A stretch of 64,000 nt of DNA from Pontibacter pudoricolor (GTDB taxonomy: Bacteria > Bacteroidota > Bacteroidia > Cytophagales > Hymenobacteraceae). The notes under the pieces were generated by a model. That model was not told where the DNA came from. It worked only from the letters and a program-made list of their open reading frames with translations, and searched no databases. The position numbers and the translations under genes are program-made. Positions within the stretch are counted from its first letter, which is position 1. Each line of letters begins with the position of its first letter. Below, piece by piece: positions 11,601-19,554 of the stretch. The stretch spans positions 3,472,001 through 3,536,000 of the forward strand of contig NZ_CP048106.1 in assembly GCF_010092985.1 (NCBI RefSeq). The letters run 5' to 3'.

Positions 11601-12149
11601 GCGAAAACAACCTTACAGGTAAGGCCGGTAGAAATGGGCGCTATAGGCGAGATAAAAGACCTGAGCTCGCCATGCGAAGGCCTGAAATATATGGTTGATC
11701 CTGTTTATGGTGCCACCTCTTACCACTGGACATTGCCGGAGGGCTGGAAGATCATTGCCGGCGAGGGTACAAACATTATTATGGTTATTGCTGGCGGTAA
11801 AGACGGGGCGATAAGTGTGGTGGCGGATAACGGAACCTGCGGCACTACGCCAACTACCATTAACTCAGATAAATCAAAGGCTGAAACTATCATTACAGTA
11901 CCAAACGTGTTCTCACCTAACAACGACGGTGTTCACGATACCTGGGTAATTGCAAGCCTGGAGCGCTTCCCGGATAACGACATCACGATCCTGAACAGAT
12001 GGGGAACCGAAGTATTCAAAGCAAAATCATACCAGAACAACTGGACCGGCGATAACCTGGCGGAAGGCACTTATTATTATGTAGCCCGCGTGAAGCTTTG
12101 CGATGGCACCGACAGAATGCTGAAAGGTTACGTGATGATTGTAAGATAA
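5676..12149 (+). CDS. 2157-residue adhesin: ice-binding-like (DUF3494) head, DUF11, 20 PKD-like repeats, type B T9SS sorting domain
   Basis: A signal peptide (to about residue 25, ALAQ) leads into a DUF3494 ice-binding-like domain at about 27-220 (LGSAAAFNILASKKIENNG start, GNVGVGTG, LVGQDATIGTG, LKGNLVAK). A DUF11 domain follows at about 225-345 (KYAVGDTVTFKIEVKNLGP, LPAGLSYIS). Then come twenty modules of ~85 residues, each with a first Cys, YTW.VP.GWTIVSGQGTT and a closing N(D/A/G)CG. The last ~90 residues are a CHU_C sorting domain (VPNVFSPNNDGVHDTW ... ILNRWG ... GTYYYVARV). DUF3494 proteins bind ice in some bacteria, but in many Bacteroidota the domain probably acts as a general adhesin head; binding of ice here is not shown. 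A PorP/SprF gene follows 14 bases later. GTT/ACTATA-type codons from the local palindrome are common in the repeats. Confidence 0.9.
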   Translation: MGSSVKKVLLLAVVFFSVIASALAQGLSLGSAAAFNILASKKIENNGSTIVQGNVGVGTGAQLTGFAQGSIKGVIHINNSVSLTALSDLSAAYTTYSQQPATQTLSNTIGDQLFTAGVYKINGAAVISGPIVLDANYNPNATFIFQISNNLQVSDNITIALINGAKVDNVLWLVGQDATIGTGAYLKGNLVAKRTIRVQDDAAVLGRVMSINDVVYLSNNILSLPTDLTITKTKVAASPSQKYAVGDTVTFKIEVKNLGPVDDESVMVRDVLPAGLSYISSTSSKAGTFYEPTFGLWILDELKVGEVQTLTIKARTTMAGYIVNTATIAGSTVDENLTNNKSDADICVVLSDAGQIQGPTAVCAGSTNTYNIKQIAGATYTWSMPSDWVVTAGSRNSSEITVRVGNTAGTISVTVNNICGASPPSRLTVEVVKDVPPKPGPINGTLELCSGKATTYSIAAVPGALGYHWTLPTGWTMVKDNGTSIVVTTDGDATKKILSVSAYNICGDGEPSILEVTPVLKVPNKPGAISGPSAVCSTVASATYKITNVPNTSSYTWTVPTGWTILSGQGTPTITVKPTAQAGDVTVKAVNDCGESEVQKLTVTPVDNPPLAPGAIKGADAVCVSTAGNVYSIDAVPNAKGYTWTVPAGWTIVSGQNTPTITVTAGTSGGKITVVALNDCGSNGSSFKDIQITDSAPAAPTAIKGTPYGCATTTAVYSIDAVAGAQSYTWSVPTGWTIVSGQGSTTITVKVGTGPGSISVKAVGTCGESPAKTLNVQPQVTLPTAPASITGPDEVCLSQTGLTYSVTAVTGVTSYTWAVPTGWTIVSGQGTTTIKVTAGSANGNITVTATNDCGTSAATIKAVKVSTEAPANPGAIAGSSTVCTSQANLTYSIADVAGATSYEWSAPGWTIVSGQGTTKITVTAGTANTTIKVTAKNACGVTSSSTKLVQVTNEVPAAPAAIKGTPYGCANLTATYTIDPVNGAESYIWTVPSGWVIQSGQGTTSITVKASSTAGTITVKAKGNCGEGPATTLNVQPQVTLPTAPAAINGPDDVCAAQTGVTYSVAAIAGVSAYTWAVPAGWTIVSGQGTTSITVNAGPSAGNISVTATNDCGTSAATIKAVKVSTEAPANPGAISGIATACKNQGSLTYSIAAVAGATSYTWTAPGWTIVSGQGTTSITVTAGTANTTITVTAKNGCGNASSSTKAVAVTDQLPAAPTAINGTAYGCATQTATYTIDPVAGAQGYTWSVPTGWTIVSGQGTTTITVKVSTEPGTISVKAKGGCGDGPATSLNVQPQVTLPTAPAAITGPDEVCKSQAGLTYSIAAITGVTNYTWTVPTGWTIVSGQGTTTIKVTAGSANGNITVKATNDCGTSAATIKAVKVSTEAPSAPGAITGPATVCGNQANLTYSIAAVAGATSYEWSAPGWTIVSGQGTTSVVLTAGATGTTISVIAKNACGNTSPAQITAVITQSAPVKPGTITGTTAACVGKEQTYTVTPVAGATSYTWTVPTGWTIVSQNNNTIVVKTGSTAGNISVSASNGCGTGEASVLAVSSISGAVTGVTGISGTAAACVGGNSTFTVPAGTNVSKYTWEVPAGWSIVSGQGTTTITVKAGATGGDVKLTASNDCGFVTVTKAIEVNATIPATPGAISGNATGCSGSTQNYSIAPVSGAVSYTWAVPQGWEITGGQGTTAITVKTGTTTGQVTVTATNACGNSSSSSTKTITITDSAPQAGTITGSSAICGATNGLVYSIAQVTGATDYTWTVPTGWTIVSGQGSTSITVNAGVTNGEIKVAAKNICGEGAYSMLAVTLPAPLAAPKAINGYMDACSSLPTTTYSIDPVPGATGYAWEIPLGWTLVAGQGTTTITVGVTSAPGTIKVKAVNTCSQSAYTELKVQPVATTPSKPAVISGPGEACIGRNVVYSISDVEDASSYTWVVPANWHIVTGQGTNQITVTAGSLSGTIEVMANNGCGSSAKTTLQVRPVEMGAIGEIKDLSSPCEGLKYMVDPVYGATSYHWTLPEGWKIIAGEGTNIIMVIAGGKDGAISVVADNGTCGTTPTTINSDKSKAETIITVPNVFSPNNDGVHDTWVIASLERFPDNDITILNRWGTEVFKAKSYQNNWTGDNLAEGTYYYVARVKLCDGTDRMLKGYVMIVR
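7788..10118 (+). repeat. Three exact 777-base higher-order coding repeats inside the adhesin
   Basis: Three consecutive blocks, 7788-8564, 8565-9341 and 9342-10118, each hold three PKD-like modules in the same order: one starting YGCA, one VC..Q(T/A)G, one with ANLTYSI or SLTYSI. Landmark sequences recur at exactly 777-base spacing (for example CTGCGGCACC at 8231 and 9008, and its TTGCGGTACG form at 9785). This equals 259 codons and keeps the frame. Confidence 0.9.
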
Positions 12150-12163
12150 ACACCTTAGCGCCC

Positions 12164-13123
12164 ATGAAAACAAGACTACCCTTATTGCTCACATTACTTG
12201 TTGCGCTGGTTATGCAGCAGGCCTCTGCACAGCAGGCGCCCCAGTATAGCCAGTACATCTTTAACGAGCTCGTGATCAACCCTGCCTACTCCGGCAGTAA
12301 AGACATCCTGAACATTAATGCTACTTTCCGCTCTCAGTGGACCGGACTGGAAGGCGCCCCAACCACCCAAACGTTAAGCGTGGACGGACCCATGAAAAAT
12401 GACCGTATGGGGTGGGGTGTGCACTTAATGAACGACATGATAGGCGCGCAAAGCCAGACCGGTTTATATGCCAATATTGCTACGCGTGTAAACCTGAGCC
12501 GTACGGCCCGCCTGTCATTTGGTATTGCAGGTGGCGTTGCCCAGTATACCCTGGACGGAACAAAACTTGATGCCGGAGACGACCTGCCGGATGTAGCCAT
12601 ACCCGAAGGCCGCGAAACACAGATTCTTCCGGATGCCAAGCTCGGTATCTTCTTTAACACGGAGCGTTACTATGCAGGGTTGTCGGCTGCTAACCTTATT
12701 CCTTTTAAGGATGATAACACCATTATAGCAACCCCACGCCGGCATTACTTTCTTTCATCAGGCTATATGTTTGATTTGGGAGCATACGTGCACCTGAAAC
12801 CAAGCTTCCTGATAAAGCATGATTTTAAAGGACCAGCCAACCTCGATCTGAACGCTTTTCTGCTGCTGTATAACAAGTTCTGGCTGGGCGGCTCTTACCG
12901 TACTGCCGTGCCCGTGTTTACAAAAGTAGACATGACCGAAATCAGGAAACGGAATGCCTGGGCACTTATGGCACAGGTGTATGCCACACCTAAATTCAGG
13001 ATTGGTTATTCTTACGACATAAGCCTTACAAAGCTTCGTGAATATTCATCGCATGAAGTATCTTTGGGCTATTCGATCTTCCGAAAACAAAACGGACGCA
13101 CTATTACGCCGCGTAACTTATGA
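12164..13123 (+). CDS. PorP/SprF family type IX secretion membrane protein (second copy)
   Basis: 319 residues. The open frame extends upstream to 12098, but the ATG at 12164 starts the signal peptide (MKTRLPLLLTLLVALVMQQ... ASAQ), so I use it. The mature start QQAPQYSQYIFNELVINPAYSG and RSQWTGLEGAPTTQ are the same hallmarks as in the first copy. It is predicted to be an outer-membrane barrel protein serving export or attachment of the adhesin just upstream. Its stop overlaps the start of the next gene by four bases (ATGA), so the two are translationally coupled. Confidence 0.92.
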   Translation: MKTRLPLLLTLLVALVMQQASAQQAPQYSQYIFNELVINPAYSGSKDILNINATFRSQWTGLEGAPTTQTLSVDGPMKNDRMGWGVHLMNDMIGAQSQTGLYANIATRVNLSRTARLSFGIAGGVAQYTLDGTKLDAGDDLPDVAIPEGRETQILPDAKLGIFFNTERYYAGLSAANLIPFKDDNTIIATPRRHYFLSSGYMFDLGAYVHLKPSFLIKHDFKGPANLDLNAFLLLYNKFWLGGSYRTAVPVFTKVDMTEIRKRNAWALMAQVYATPKFRIGYSYDISLTKLREYSSHEVSLGYSIFRKQNGRTITPRNL

Positions 13124-15132
13124 TATACCAGATTACCCGCAAGTATTGCCTGTCGCTTATTTTACTTGGTGTTATGCTCGTTTTTGCCCAGATAGCAAAA
13201 GCGCAGGATACACAGCAGGCTGATAAACATTTTAACGAGTTTGAGTTTAGCCTGGCGCTGGAAGAGTATAAAGCTATTCTGGACCAGGGCGAGCCGAGCT
13301 TAAAGGTAGTGCAGCGTATTGCCGATATTTACCGCATACTGAACAACAGTAAAGAAGCGGAGTTCTGGTATGCGCAGGTGATTACATTTGCCGGTGCTGA
13401 CCCGTCGGTTTACTTCCTGTATGCTGAGTCGGCGAAGCGGAACGGTAACTATGAAAAAGCAAAACAACTGTTCCTGGAGTATAGCAAGCGCGTGCCGGGC
13501 CAGGCTGCCTTAGCTAAGAAAATGGCCGCTTCCTGCGATACGGCTATGATGTGGATCCGTAACCCTAAACCATTCAGGGTATGGAAAGAGAAAAGCCTGA
13601 ACTCTGATGGTGCTGACTTTAGTCCGTTTAAAGCGAAAGACGGTTTATACTTCGCCTCAGACAGATTACAAAAGAAAGGCGACGCCCAGTCTGCGCGCTA
13701 TGCCTGGACAGGCAACGGTTATATTCAGATGTATTTTGCGCCAGCCAAATCGGATACAACATGGGGTAAACCTGAAGCAATGCCATCGGCTATAAACACG
13801 ACCTACCACAACGGCCCGGCCGTTTACCTGGAAAAAGACCAGACCTTATACTTTACCCGCACACGTGCCGTTCGCCGCGAAATAAAGAAGAACAGCGACC
13901 CGACCAGCTGGTTCCAGGGTGCAGAAGGTGGTACACATATAAACAGGCTTGGCATTTACACAGCAGTTAAAAAAGGCGGTAAGTGGAAAAAAGTAAAGGC
14001 CTTTAAGTATAACAACACAGACCAGTTCTCTATCGGGCATCCGGCCTTAAATGCGGATGGCACGATCCTATACTTTGTGTCGGATATGCCGGGTGGCTTA
14101 GGCGAAACAGATATTTACTATAGCGAACGGCAGGCAAACGGAGACTGGAGCTCCCCTATAAATGCAGGTAACAAGATAAATACACCAGGCCGTGAGAGCT
14201 TCCCGAGTGTTGGTGCTGATGGTGTGTTATACTTCTCTTCGGACGGACACATGGGCATGGGTGGCCTGGACCTATTTAAAACGATAGGCACTCCTAAATT
14301 ATGGACGGCTGTAGAGAATATGAAATACCCGTTCAATACATCGCATGACGACCTGGGGCTGGTAATGGATGCTTCCGGCAAGACGGGTATGTTGTCGTCG
14401 GGAAGGTTTGCAACTGATGGGTTTGATGATATTCTGTCGTTTGTAGAGAACCGCATACCTTGTACGATAGCTGGTAAGACCATAGAATTTGTTGCCGACA
14501 CCCAGAACCGGGGTAAAGAAGTAGAGCAGGTAGTAGGCAATGTAATGCTACAAATAACGGAAGTTGGTAGCGATGCAAAACCTATTGAGCTGACATCGGA
14601 TGCGGAAGGTAACTTTACGTTCCCGGTGTTTGCAGGTGCCACCTATACTATACGCGGTGCCAAGCCCAATTACCTGACGCAAACTATATCTGTATCGCCG
14701 GACTGCCGCAATACAACGGATTCTGTAAAAGTGGAGATGGTATTTAACCGCGATACGCCAAACCGACCGATCGTGATCGAGAACATCTATTACGACCTGG
14801 ATAAGTATGAGATTACGGCACAGGCGGCTGTAGAGCTTGATAAACTGGTGCAAACCCTGAAAGACAACCCGGCTATAGTTATAGAGCTAAGCTCGCACAC
14901 CGATAGCCGCCAGACAAATTACTACAACCAGATGTTGTCTGACCTGAGAGCCAATGCAGTTGTAGATTACCTGGTGCTGAAAGGAATAGACAGAAGCAGG
15001 CTGGTACCAAAAGGCTACGGCGAAACCCAGCTGATAAATAAATGTGCGGATGGCGTTAGCTGCCCTGAAGACATGCACCGGGAAAACCGCAGAACCGAGT
15101 TTAAGATACTCCGGAAGGTAAATAATCTATAA
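13120..15132 (+). CDS. PorE-like OmpA-family protein with TPR and PD40 beta-propeller
   Basis: 670 residues. A signal peptide (to about 29, AKAQ) is followed by TPR-like helices at about 32-140, a WD40/PD40 propeller at about 160-425 (SPFKAKDGLYFASDR, GHPALNADGTILYFVSDMPGG, SFPSVGADGVLYFSSDG), a carboxypeptidase-regulatory-like fold at about 440-530, and an OmpA C-terminal domain at about 555-665 (IVIELSSHTDSR ... NRRTEFKI) expected to bind peptidoglycan. The size and order match PorE of Porphyromonas, a peptidoglycan-linked T9SS component. Many Bacteroidota have several paralogues, so this copy may serve the local adhesin system rather than be the general PorE. It overlaps the PorP gene by four bases. 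Confidence 0.88.
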   Translation: MIYQITRKYCLSLILLGVMLVFAQIAKAQDTQQADKHFNEFEFSLALEEYKAILDQGEPSLKVVQRIADIYRILNNSKEAEFWYAQVITFAGADPSVYFLYAESAKRNGNYEKAKQLFLEYSKRVPGQAALAKKMAASCDTAMMWIRNPKPFRVWKEKSLNSDGADFSPFKAKDGLYFASDRLQKKGDAQSARYAWTGNGYIQMYFAPAKSDTTWGKPEAMPSAINTTYHNGPAVYLEKDQTLYFTRTRAVRREIKKNSDPTSWFQGAEGGTHINRLGIYTAVKKGGKWKKVKAFKYNNTDQFSIGHPALNADGTILYFVSDMPGGLGETDIYYSERQANGDWSSPINAGNKINTPGRESFPSVGADGVLYFSSDGHMGMGGLDLFKTIGTPKLWTAVENMKYPFNTSHDDLGLVMDASGKTGMLSSGRFATDGFDDILSFVENRIPCTIAGKTIEFVADTQNRGKEVEQVVGNVMLQITEVGSDAKPIELTSDAEGNFTFPVFAGATYTIRGAKPNYLTQTISVSPDCRNTTDSVKVEMVFNRDTPNRPIVIENIYYDLDKYEITAQAAVELDKLVQTLKDNPAIVIELSSHTDSRQTNYYNQMLSDLRANAVVDYLVLKGIDRSRLVPKGYGETQLINKCADGVSCPEDMHRENRRTEFKILRKVNNL

Positions 15133-15136
15133 AATA

Positions 15137-15168
15137 AAAGAGCGGCACCGTTTAAGTGCTGCTCTTTT
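15137..15168 (+). terminator. Bidirectional terminator between the PorE-like gene and the dehydrogenase gene
   Basis: Stem AAAAGAGC..GCAC / GTGC..GCTCTTTT. It has T runs on both strands and lies between convergent genes, so it can serve both. Confidence 0.85.
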
Positions 15169-15189
15169 ATTTTAAACTATAGCTATAGT

Positions 15190-15957
15190 TTACTGTGCCG
15201 ACCAACCGCCATCTATAGGTAACATGGCACCTGTTAACTGGCCTGCGGTTTCAGAGGCTAAGTATAAGGCCAGGTTAGCGATCGCATCTATCGTTACAAA
15301 TTGCTTCACAGCCTGTTTCTTCAACATAACTTTCTCTATTACATCCTCCTCCGACATGTTATGCGCCTTAGCCTGGTCTGCGATTTGGGCCTCTACTAAA
15401 GGCGTTCTCACATAACCGGGGCAAATGGCATTACAGGTAATATTATGAGGTGCGCCTTCCAGGGCCAGTACTTTTGTTAAGCCGGCTATTCCATGCTTGG
15501 CAGTTACATACGCTATTTTATATTCCGAGGCACGCAGGGCATGCGCCGAAGCTATGTTGATGATTCGTCCAAAGCCTCTGGATTTCATGCCCGGCCAAAC
15601 TGCCTTTGCCGCATGAAAAGAGGCCGACATGTTTACAGAGATGATGGCGTCCCATTTATCTTCCGGAAACTCATCTACGGGTGCCACATGCTGTATGCCT
15701 GCATTGTTAATGAGAATATTAACCTGGCCAAATTCCTGCTCAGCTAACGTTACCATTTCACGTATCTGTTCAGGCTGCATCAGGTTGGCAGGAGAGTGTA
15801 TTACTTTAACACCATGCTCGGCGGCAAGCTCTTTGGCTATTTCTGGTCCGTTTGGTTCGAGGCCGTTAATAAGCAGGTTGTAGCCTTTTGCTGCAAAAGC
15901 CCGGGCAATGCCTAACCCAATACCGCTGGTGCCTCCGGTTATCAAAACATTTTTCAT
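15190..15957 (-). CDS. 3-hydroxybutyrate dehydrogenase (short-chain dehydrogenase)
   Basis: 255 residues, the usual length. Rossmann motif TGGTSGIG at 7-14, NNAG at 84-87, catalytic Ser137, Tyr150 and Lys154 in the AYVTAKHG segment. The C-terminal half carries the family pattern ICPGYVRTPLVEAQI and the ending LPIDGGWSAQ, which separates D-3-hydroxybutyrate dehydrogenases from generic SDR enzymes. The reaction is (R)-3-hydroxybutyrate + NAD+ to acetoacetate + NADH, in the cytoplasm. It lies downstream of a TonB receptor, an esterase and a Na+ symporter on the same strand, with a terminator between it and the receptor gene. It may therefore be a partly separate unit of the same pathway. Confidence 0.9.
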   Translation of the reverse strand: MKNVLITGGTSGIGLGIARAFAAKGYNLLINGLEPNGPEIAKELAAEHGVKVIHSPANLMQPEQIREMVTLAEQEFGQVNILINNAGIQHVAPVDEFPEDKWDAIISVNMSASFHAAKAVWPGMKSRGFGRIINIASAHALRASEYKIAYVTAKHGIAGLTKVLALEGAPHNITCNAICPGYVRTPLVEAQIADQAKAHNMSEEDVIEKVMLKKQAVKQFVTIDAIANLALYLASETAGQLTGAMLPIDGGWSAQ

Positions 15958-15981
15958 TTGCTGGTAATCTATAGTTGCTGT

Positions 15982-16014
15982 AAAAAACCAGAGCGCCCTA
16001 AAAGAGCGCTCTGG
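15982..16014 (-). terminator. Terminator after the TonB receptor gene
   Basis: CCAGAGCGC (15988-15996) pairs with GCGCTCTGG (16006-16014). On the minus strand a run of six T follows. It separates the receptor unit from the dehydrogenase. Confidence 0.8.
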
Positions 16015-16035
16015 ACAAATTAAACTTTAACTGAT

Positions 16036-18525
16036 CTATTTACTCACATTCTTGCCACCAAAATTGAAAAGTAATTCTACAGAGTACAAGCGACCTATAG
16101 TTGGAGAATAAACATACTCGCGCTGCTCATCATCAAATAAATTAGAAACGCTTACACCTAATGTTACCCAGTCTGTAAACTTATAACCACCGCTCAGGTC
16201 TACTGAAGTAAAGCCACCAAGCGGGCCATAGTTATAGTTTGAGCCCAGTACGCGTGTGCCGGCACCTTTATCAGCTGCTATCTGCTGGCCAGAGTAGAAG
16301 TTGAATTCTGGCAACCAGCGCAGGTTAAGCGACATGAACAGCTTGTTGTTAGCCAGGTTGCGGGCAGTAAAGTTAAAGTTAGCGCGGTGCTTGGCTGCAT
16401 TCAGACTGCTTTCTGCATCCGATACCTTGCCATCGCTGTTAGCGTCGTTCTCCAGGTTATCCTTGTCTGTAATATCAGAGTTGAAGTAAGAATACTTTAC
16501 CCCGATGCTATAGTTGTCGTCTAAGTAATAGTTAAGGCCAAGGTCAGTACCCCATGATGTTACCTTGCCATAGTTCAGGTAAGTCAGGTAGTAGTTAAGC
16601 GACGTTGCTGCAGATTCAGTTACATCTACCTCTCCTTTTTTGATCACACGCTCTTTACCCAGAATCGGCGTTATAGCTGTAAGCGGCGAGATAAAGTCTT
16701 TTGACTTGGAGTACCAGCTGCTGATGTCGAAATACAGGTTATTAACCGGTGTACCTTTATAGCCTACTTCATACGTCTGTACTTTTTCTACTTCCAGCTT
16801 ATCTATCATTCTGATGGCGCCCGTCTCTGTGTTTTTTATAGTTAAGCCGGCACCGTTACCAAGTATGGCAAGCGCTCCGGTGTTAGCATAAAACTCCTGG
16901 AACTGAATAGATGGAGCAGAGAAGGCTTTACCATACGTAGCTCTGAAAGTACCTCCCAGCGCATTATAAGTTATAGCTGCTTTAGGGCTGAACTGTGTAC
17001 CATAGTTGTCATGGTTATCTACACGGCCACCTACCAGGGCACGGAACTTATCAGTAAGATTACGCTCTATCTGTACTACGCCACCAAATTGGTTGAGGAT
17101 GATCTTGCCTGCCGCATCGTCTAAGTATGTTTGGCGGCTGTAAGCTACATCGCGCTGGTAGTTAAGACCGGTTATAATCTCGAAACCTGCAAAATTGTTG
17201 TTGTACTGTAGTTCACCATTAAGGCGGTGGCTAAGGTCTATAAAGCCTGGGAAAGCAACAGCCGGAGAACCTGCAAAGATCTCATCTTTTTTAGCACCTG
17301 TTTTAGAGTATTGGTGAGCCTGGGCTGGTGTAGCTCCTTTGCCTAACAAGGTATAGTAGTTCGTGGTGCGGGCGTTAATCTGGTACGTATCACCAGCATC
17401 GTTCCAGGTAGCGTATAGTTGTCCAAAGATTCTGGGAGTTACTATACGGCCCTGCAGGTACTGGAAAGTCCAGCCGTTTATCTGGTTACGGCCGTTGTTG
17501 GTTACACCAAGGTTTGAACCTTGTCCGAAGCCATAGTCTGCAATGATATCAATCTTATCAGTCGGGCTATAGTATAAAGCAGAACCAAAACGCTTCGATT
17601 CAAATTTGTAGTCTACGTCATATTCCGGCATGGCTACTGCACCACTGTAAACCGTATCCTGGAACTCAAAATCGGTTCCTGTTGTGTACTCGCCGGTTAC
17701 TTTAAAAGCAAATTTCGGGCTGATAACGCTTGCATGACGAACGCGTGCGCTCAGCACATCCTGGTTACCGGCGCTTAAAGCTACTGTTGTGCCCTGGTGG
17801 CGACGCGGGTCTTTCGTGATCGTGTTAATGATACCGTTGTGTGCGTTCGGGCCATAAAGTGCTGATGATGGTCCAAGTATAACTTCTACGCGTTCGATAT
17901 CTTCTTTTATAGTTGTGTTATAGAAACCAGCCGGTAAACCAGTACCACCCGGTAGCATCGAGTTACGGCCATCCGTCATCTGGTACATTTTTACGTTGAA
18001 GGCATTGTTAAAACCACGTGCGTTTATACCCACTCCAATTACACCAGAGCGAACCACTTCCACGCCCTGTACCTTATTCAGCACTTCGCCTATGTTAAAC
18101 GATGGCAACTCTGTTAAATCGCGGGAAGAGATAACACCAATGGCAGCCGGTGCTTCTGTTAATTTTTCCGGTCTGCGGGTAGCCGAAACCACAATCTCGT
18201 CGCTCATCAGCGAAGATGCTTTCATGCTGATTGTGCCTACACTGGCTGTACCGCCAGCAGCAACCGTAACCGGAATTTTAGGATAAGAGTAACCCACATA
18301 AGTTATGCGCAGGTTATAGTTGCCGGCCGGCACACCGGTAATTGTAAAGTCGCCGGAAGCATTTGTTGTTGCCCCCTTAGAAGTACCCTCCACCAGCACC
18401 GAAGCACCAATAAGCGGTTCCTGAGAGTCAGCGCCCAGAACCCTTCCGGTAATGGATCCGCCTTGTGCCAACGCCATCTGTGTAATACAGAACAGCGACA
18501 GCAGGATCAAGTAAAGTTTTTTCAT
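16036..18525 (-). CDS. TonB-dependent outer-membrane receptor with carboxypeptidase-like N-terminal domain
   Basis: 829 residues. Signal peptide to about 20 (MALAQ), a carboxypeptidase-regulatory-like domain at about 22-110 (GSITGRVLGADSQEPLIGASV), a plug at about 115-240 (EIVVSATRRPEKL, GVGINARGFNNAFNVKMYQ, VILGPSSALYGPNAHNGIIN), and a beta-barrel to the end, closing YSVELLFNFGG plus five residues. It is not a SusC-type receptor with a SusD partner, since no susD gene is near. The substrate cannot be read from the sequence. Its neighbours (lipoprotein esterase and Na+ symporter upstream, 3-hydroxybutyrate dehydrogenase downstream) suggest hydroxyalkanoate oligomers or a similar ester. Confidence 0.9.
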   Translation of the reverse strand: MKKLYLILLSLFCITQMALAQGGSITGRVLGADSQEPLIGASVLVEGTSKGATTNASGDFTITGVPAGNYNLRITYVGYSYPKIPVTVAAGGTASVGTISMKASSLMSDEIVVSATRRPEKLTEAPAAIGVISSRDLTELPSFNIGEVLNKVQGVEVVRSGVIGVGINARGFNNAFNVKMYQMTDGRNSMLPGGTGLPAGFYNTTIKEDIERVEVILGPSSALYGPNAHNGIINTITKDPRRHQGTTVALSAGNQDVLSARVRHASVISPKFAFKVTGEYTTGTDFEFQDTVYSGAVAMPEYDVDYKFESKRFGSALYYSPTDKIDIIADYGFGQGSNLGVTNNGRNQINGWTFQYLQGRIVTPRIFGQLYATWNDAGDTYQINARTTNYYTLLGKGATPAQAHQYSKTGAKKDEIFAGSPAVAFPGFIDLSHRLNGELQYNNNFAGFEIITGLNYQRDVAYSRQTYLDDAAGKIILNQFGGVVQIERNLTDKFRALVGGRVDNHDNYGTQFSPKAAITYNALGGTFRATYGKAFSAPSIQFQEFYANTGALAILGNGAGLTIKNTETGAIRMIDKLEVEKVQTYEVGYKGTPVNNLYFDISSWYSKSKDFISPLTAITPILGKERVIKKGEVDVTESAATSLNYYLTYLNYGKVTSWGTDLGLNYYLDDNYSIGVKYSYFNSDITDKDNLENDANSDGKVSDAESSLNAAKHRANFNFTARNLANNKLFMSLNLRWLPEFNFYSGQQIAADKGAGTRVLGSNYNYGPLGGFTSVDLSGGYKFTDWVTLGVSVSNLFDDEQREYVYSPTIGRLYSVELLFNFGGKNVSK

Positions 18526-18576
18526 GAGTAGATCAGTTAATTTGTGTTTTATAGTTTAGGTGTGATTTATTATAGT

Positions 18577-19554
18577 TTAGTCGATGAATTCCCGGACTGC
18601 TTTGTTGAAAGACTCTGCCTGTTCGTACTGTACAAAATGTCCTGCCTGTGGCACTAGTACCACTTCGCTGTTCTTGATTCTCTCTTTGCCAATTTCAGCA
18701 ACTGCCTGCGTGGTTAAAGTCGGGTTCAGGTACTTGTTTGGTATCAGGGCATCCTGCTCCCCGAATATGATCAGGGTTGGTGTCTGTAATTGTGATAGTT
18801 TTTCGTAAACCGGCTCATCCACCATAGCGGCTACACTGGCTGCCACTGCCTTGCCATAGTTTGCAAAGTCCGGCGAGGTAGCCATTTTCAGTCTGTCATC
18901 CACCATAAACTGCGCATCAGCGGGCATCTGGTAAAAGTTTACTTTAATGTTAGCTGCAGCTTTGTCTGGACTTGTATTCTGCACACTTTCCGGTGTTACC
19001 GTCATTTTAAACAGTTGCTTTTGCTGCTCAGTAAAGGTCTCTAAGCCGGCAGGTGCTGCCAGTACCAATTTCTTTACACGCTCCGGAGCCTGCAAGGCTG
19101 TTGTAATGGCAATTTGTCCACCCATTGAGTGGCCTACCAGCACGGCGTTCTTTATCTTCAATTTATCCATCAGCTGCAGCACGGTTTGCGCATAAGCGGC
19201 CATGCCTACATGTATGTTCTCTTTCGATGATTTTCCATAACCCGGCAGGTCAATGGCTATCGTTCTATAGTTTTTGCTGAGGCCCTCAATGTTCCTGTTC
19301 CAGGCTGGCAGATAGCTACCTAGGCCATGTATCATAATAAGTGTTTCAGCGCCTTTGCCCTGGTCGGTATAAGCTATAGTAGATCCGTTAGGCAGTGTTA
19401 TTTTCTTTGTCGGATACTTATAGTTCAGGTTCTCAAATACCGCATCCGTTGTAGTGCTGGCCGACACAGTGGCCGGGGGCTGACATCCACCGTTCAGGCA
19501 TAGCATCATGCTAAGGCCTGCTAAAAGTATAGTTCTGTTCATGCTATTTTTCAT
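18577..19554 (-). CDS. Alpha/beta-hydrolase lipoprotein (esterase, possibly hydroxybutyrate-oligomer hydrolase)
   Basis: 325 residues. Lipoprotein signal with lipobox Cys24 (CLNGGC), so it is anchored in the outer or inner membrane facing the periplasm. Catalytic triad by motif: Ser143 in GHSMGG, Asp268 in GEQDALIPN, His306 in QAGHF; the oxyanion HG is at 76-77. The start at 19554 overlaps the end of the symporter gene, and an in-frame Met at residue 5 (19542) would remove the overlap; both fit. The general fold is sure but the substrate is not. A role in splitting 3-hydroxybutyrate esters is inferred only from the gene order. Confidence 0.82.
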   Translation of the reverse strand: MKNSMNRTILLAGLSMMLCLNGGCQPPATVSASTTTDAVFENLNYKYPTKKITLPNGSTIAYTDQGKGAETLIMIHGLGSYLPAWNRNIEGLSKNYRTIAIDLPGYGKSSKENIHVGMAAYAQTVLQLMDKLKIKNAVLVGHSMGGQIAITTALQAPERVKKLVLAAPAGLETFTEQQKQLFKMTVTPESVQNTSPDKAAANIKVNFYQMPADAQFMVDDRLKMATSPDFANYGKAVAASVAAMVDEPVYEKLSQLQTPTLIIFGEQDALIPNKYLNPTLTTQAVAEIGKERIKNSEVVLVPQAGHFVQYEQAESFNKAVREFID

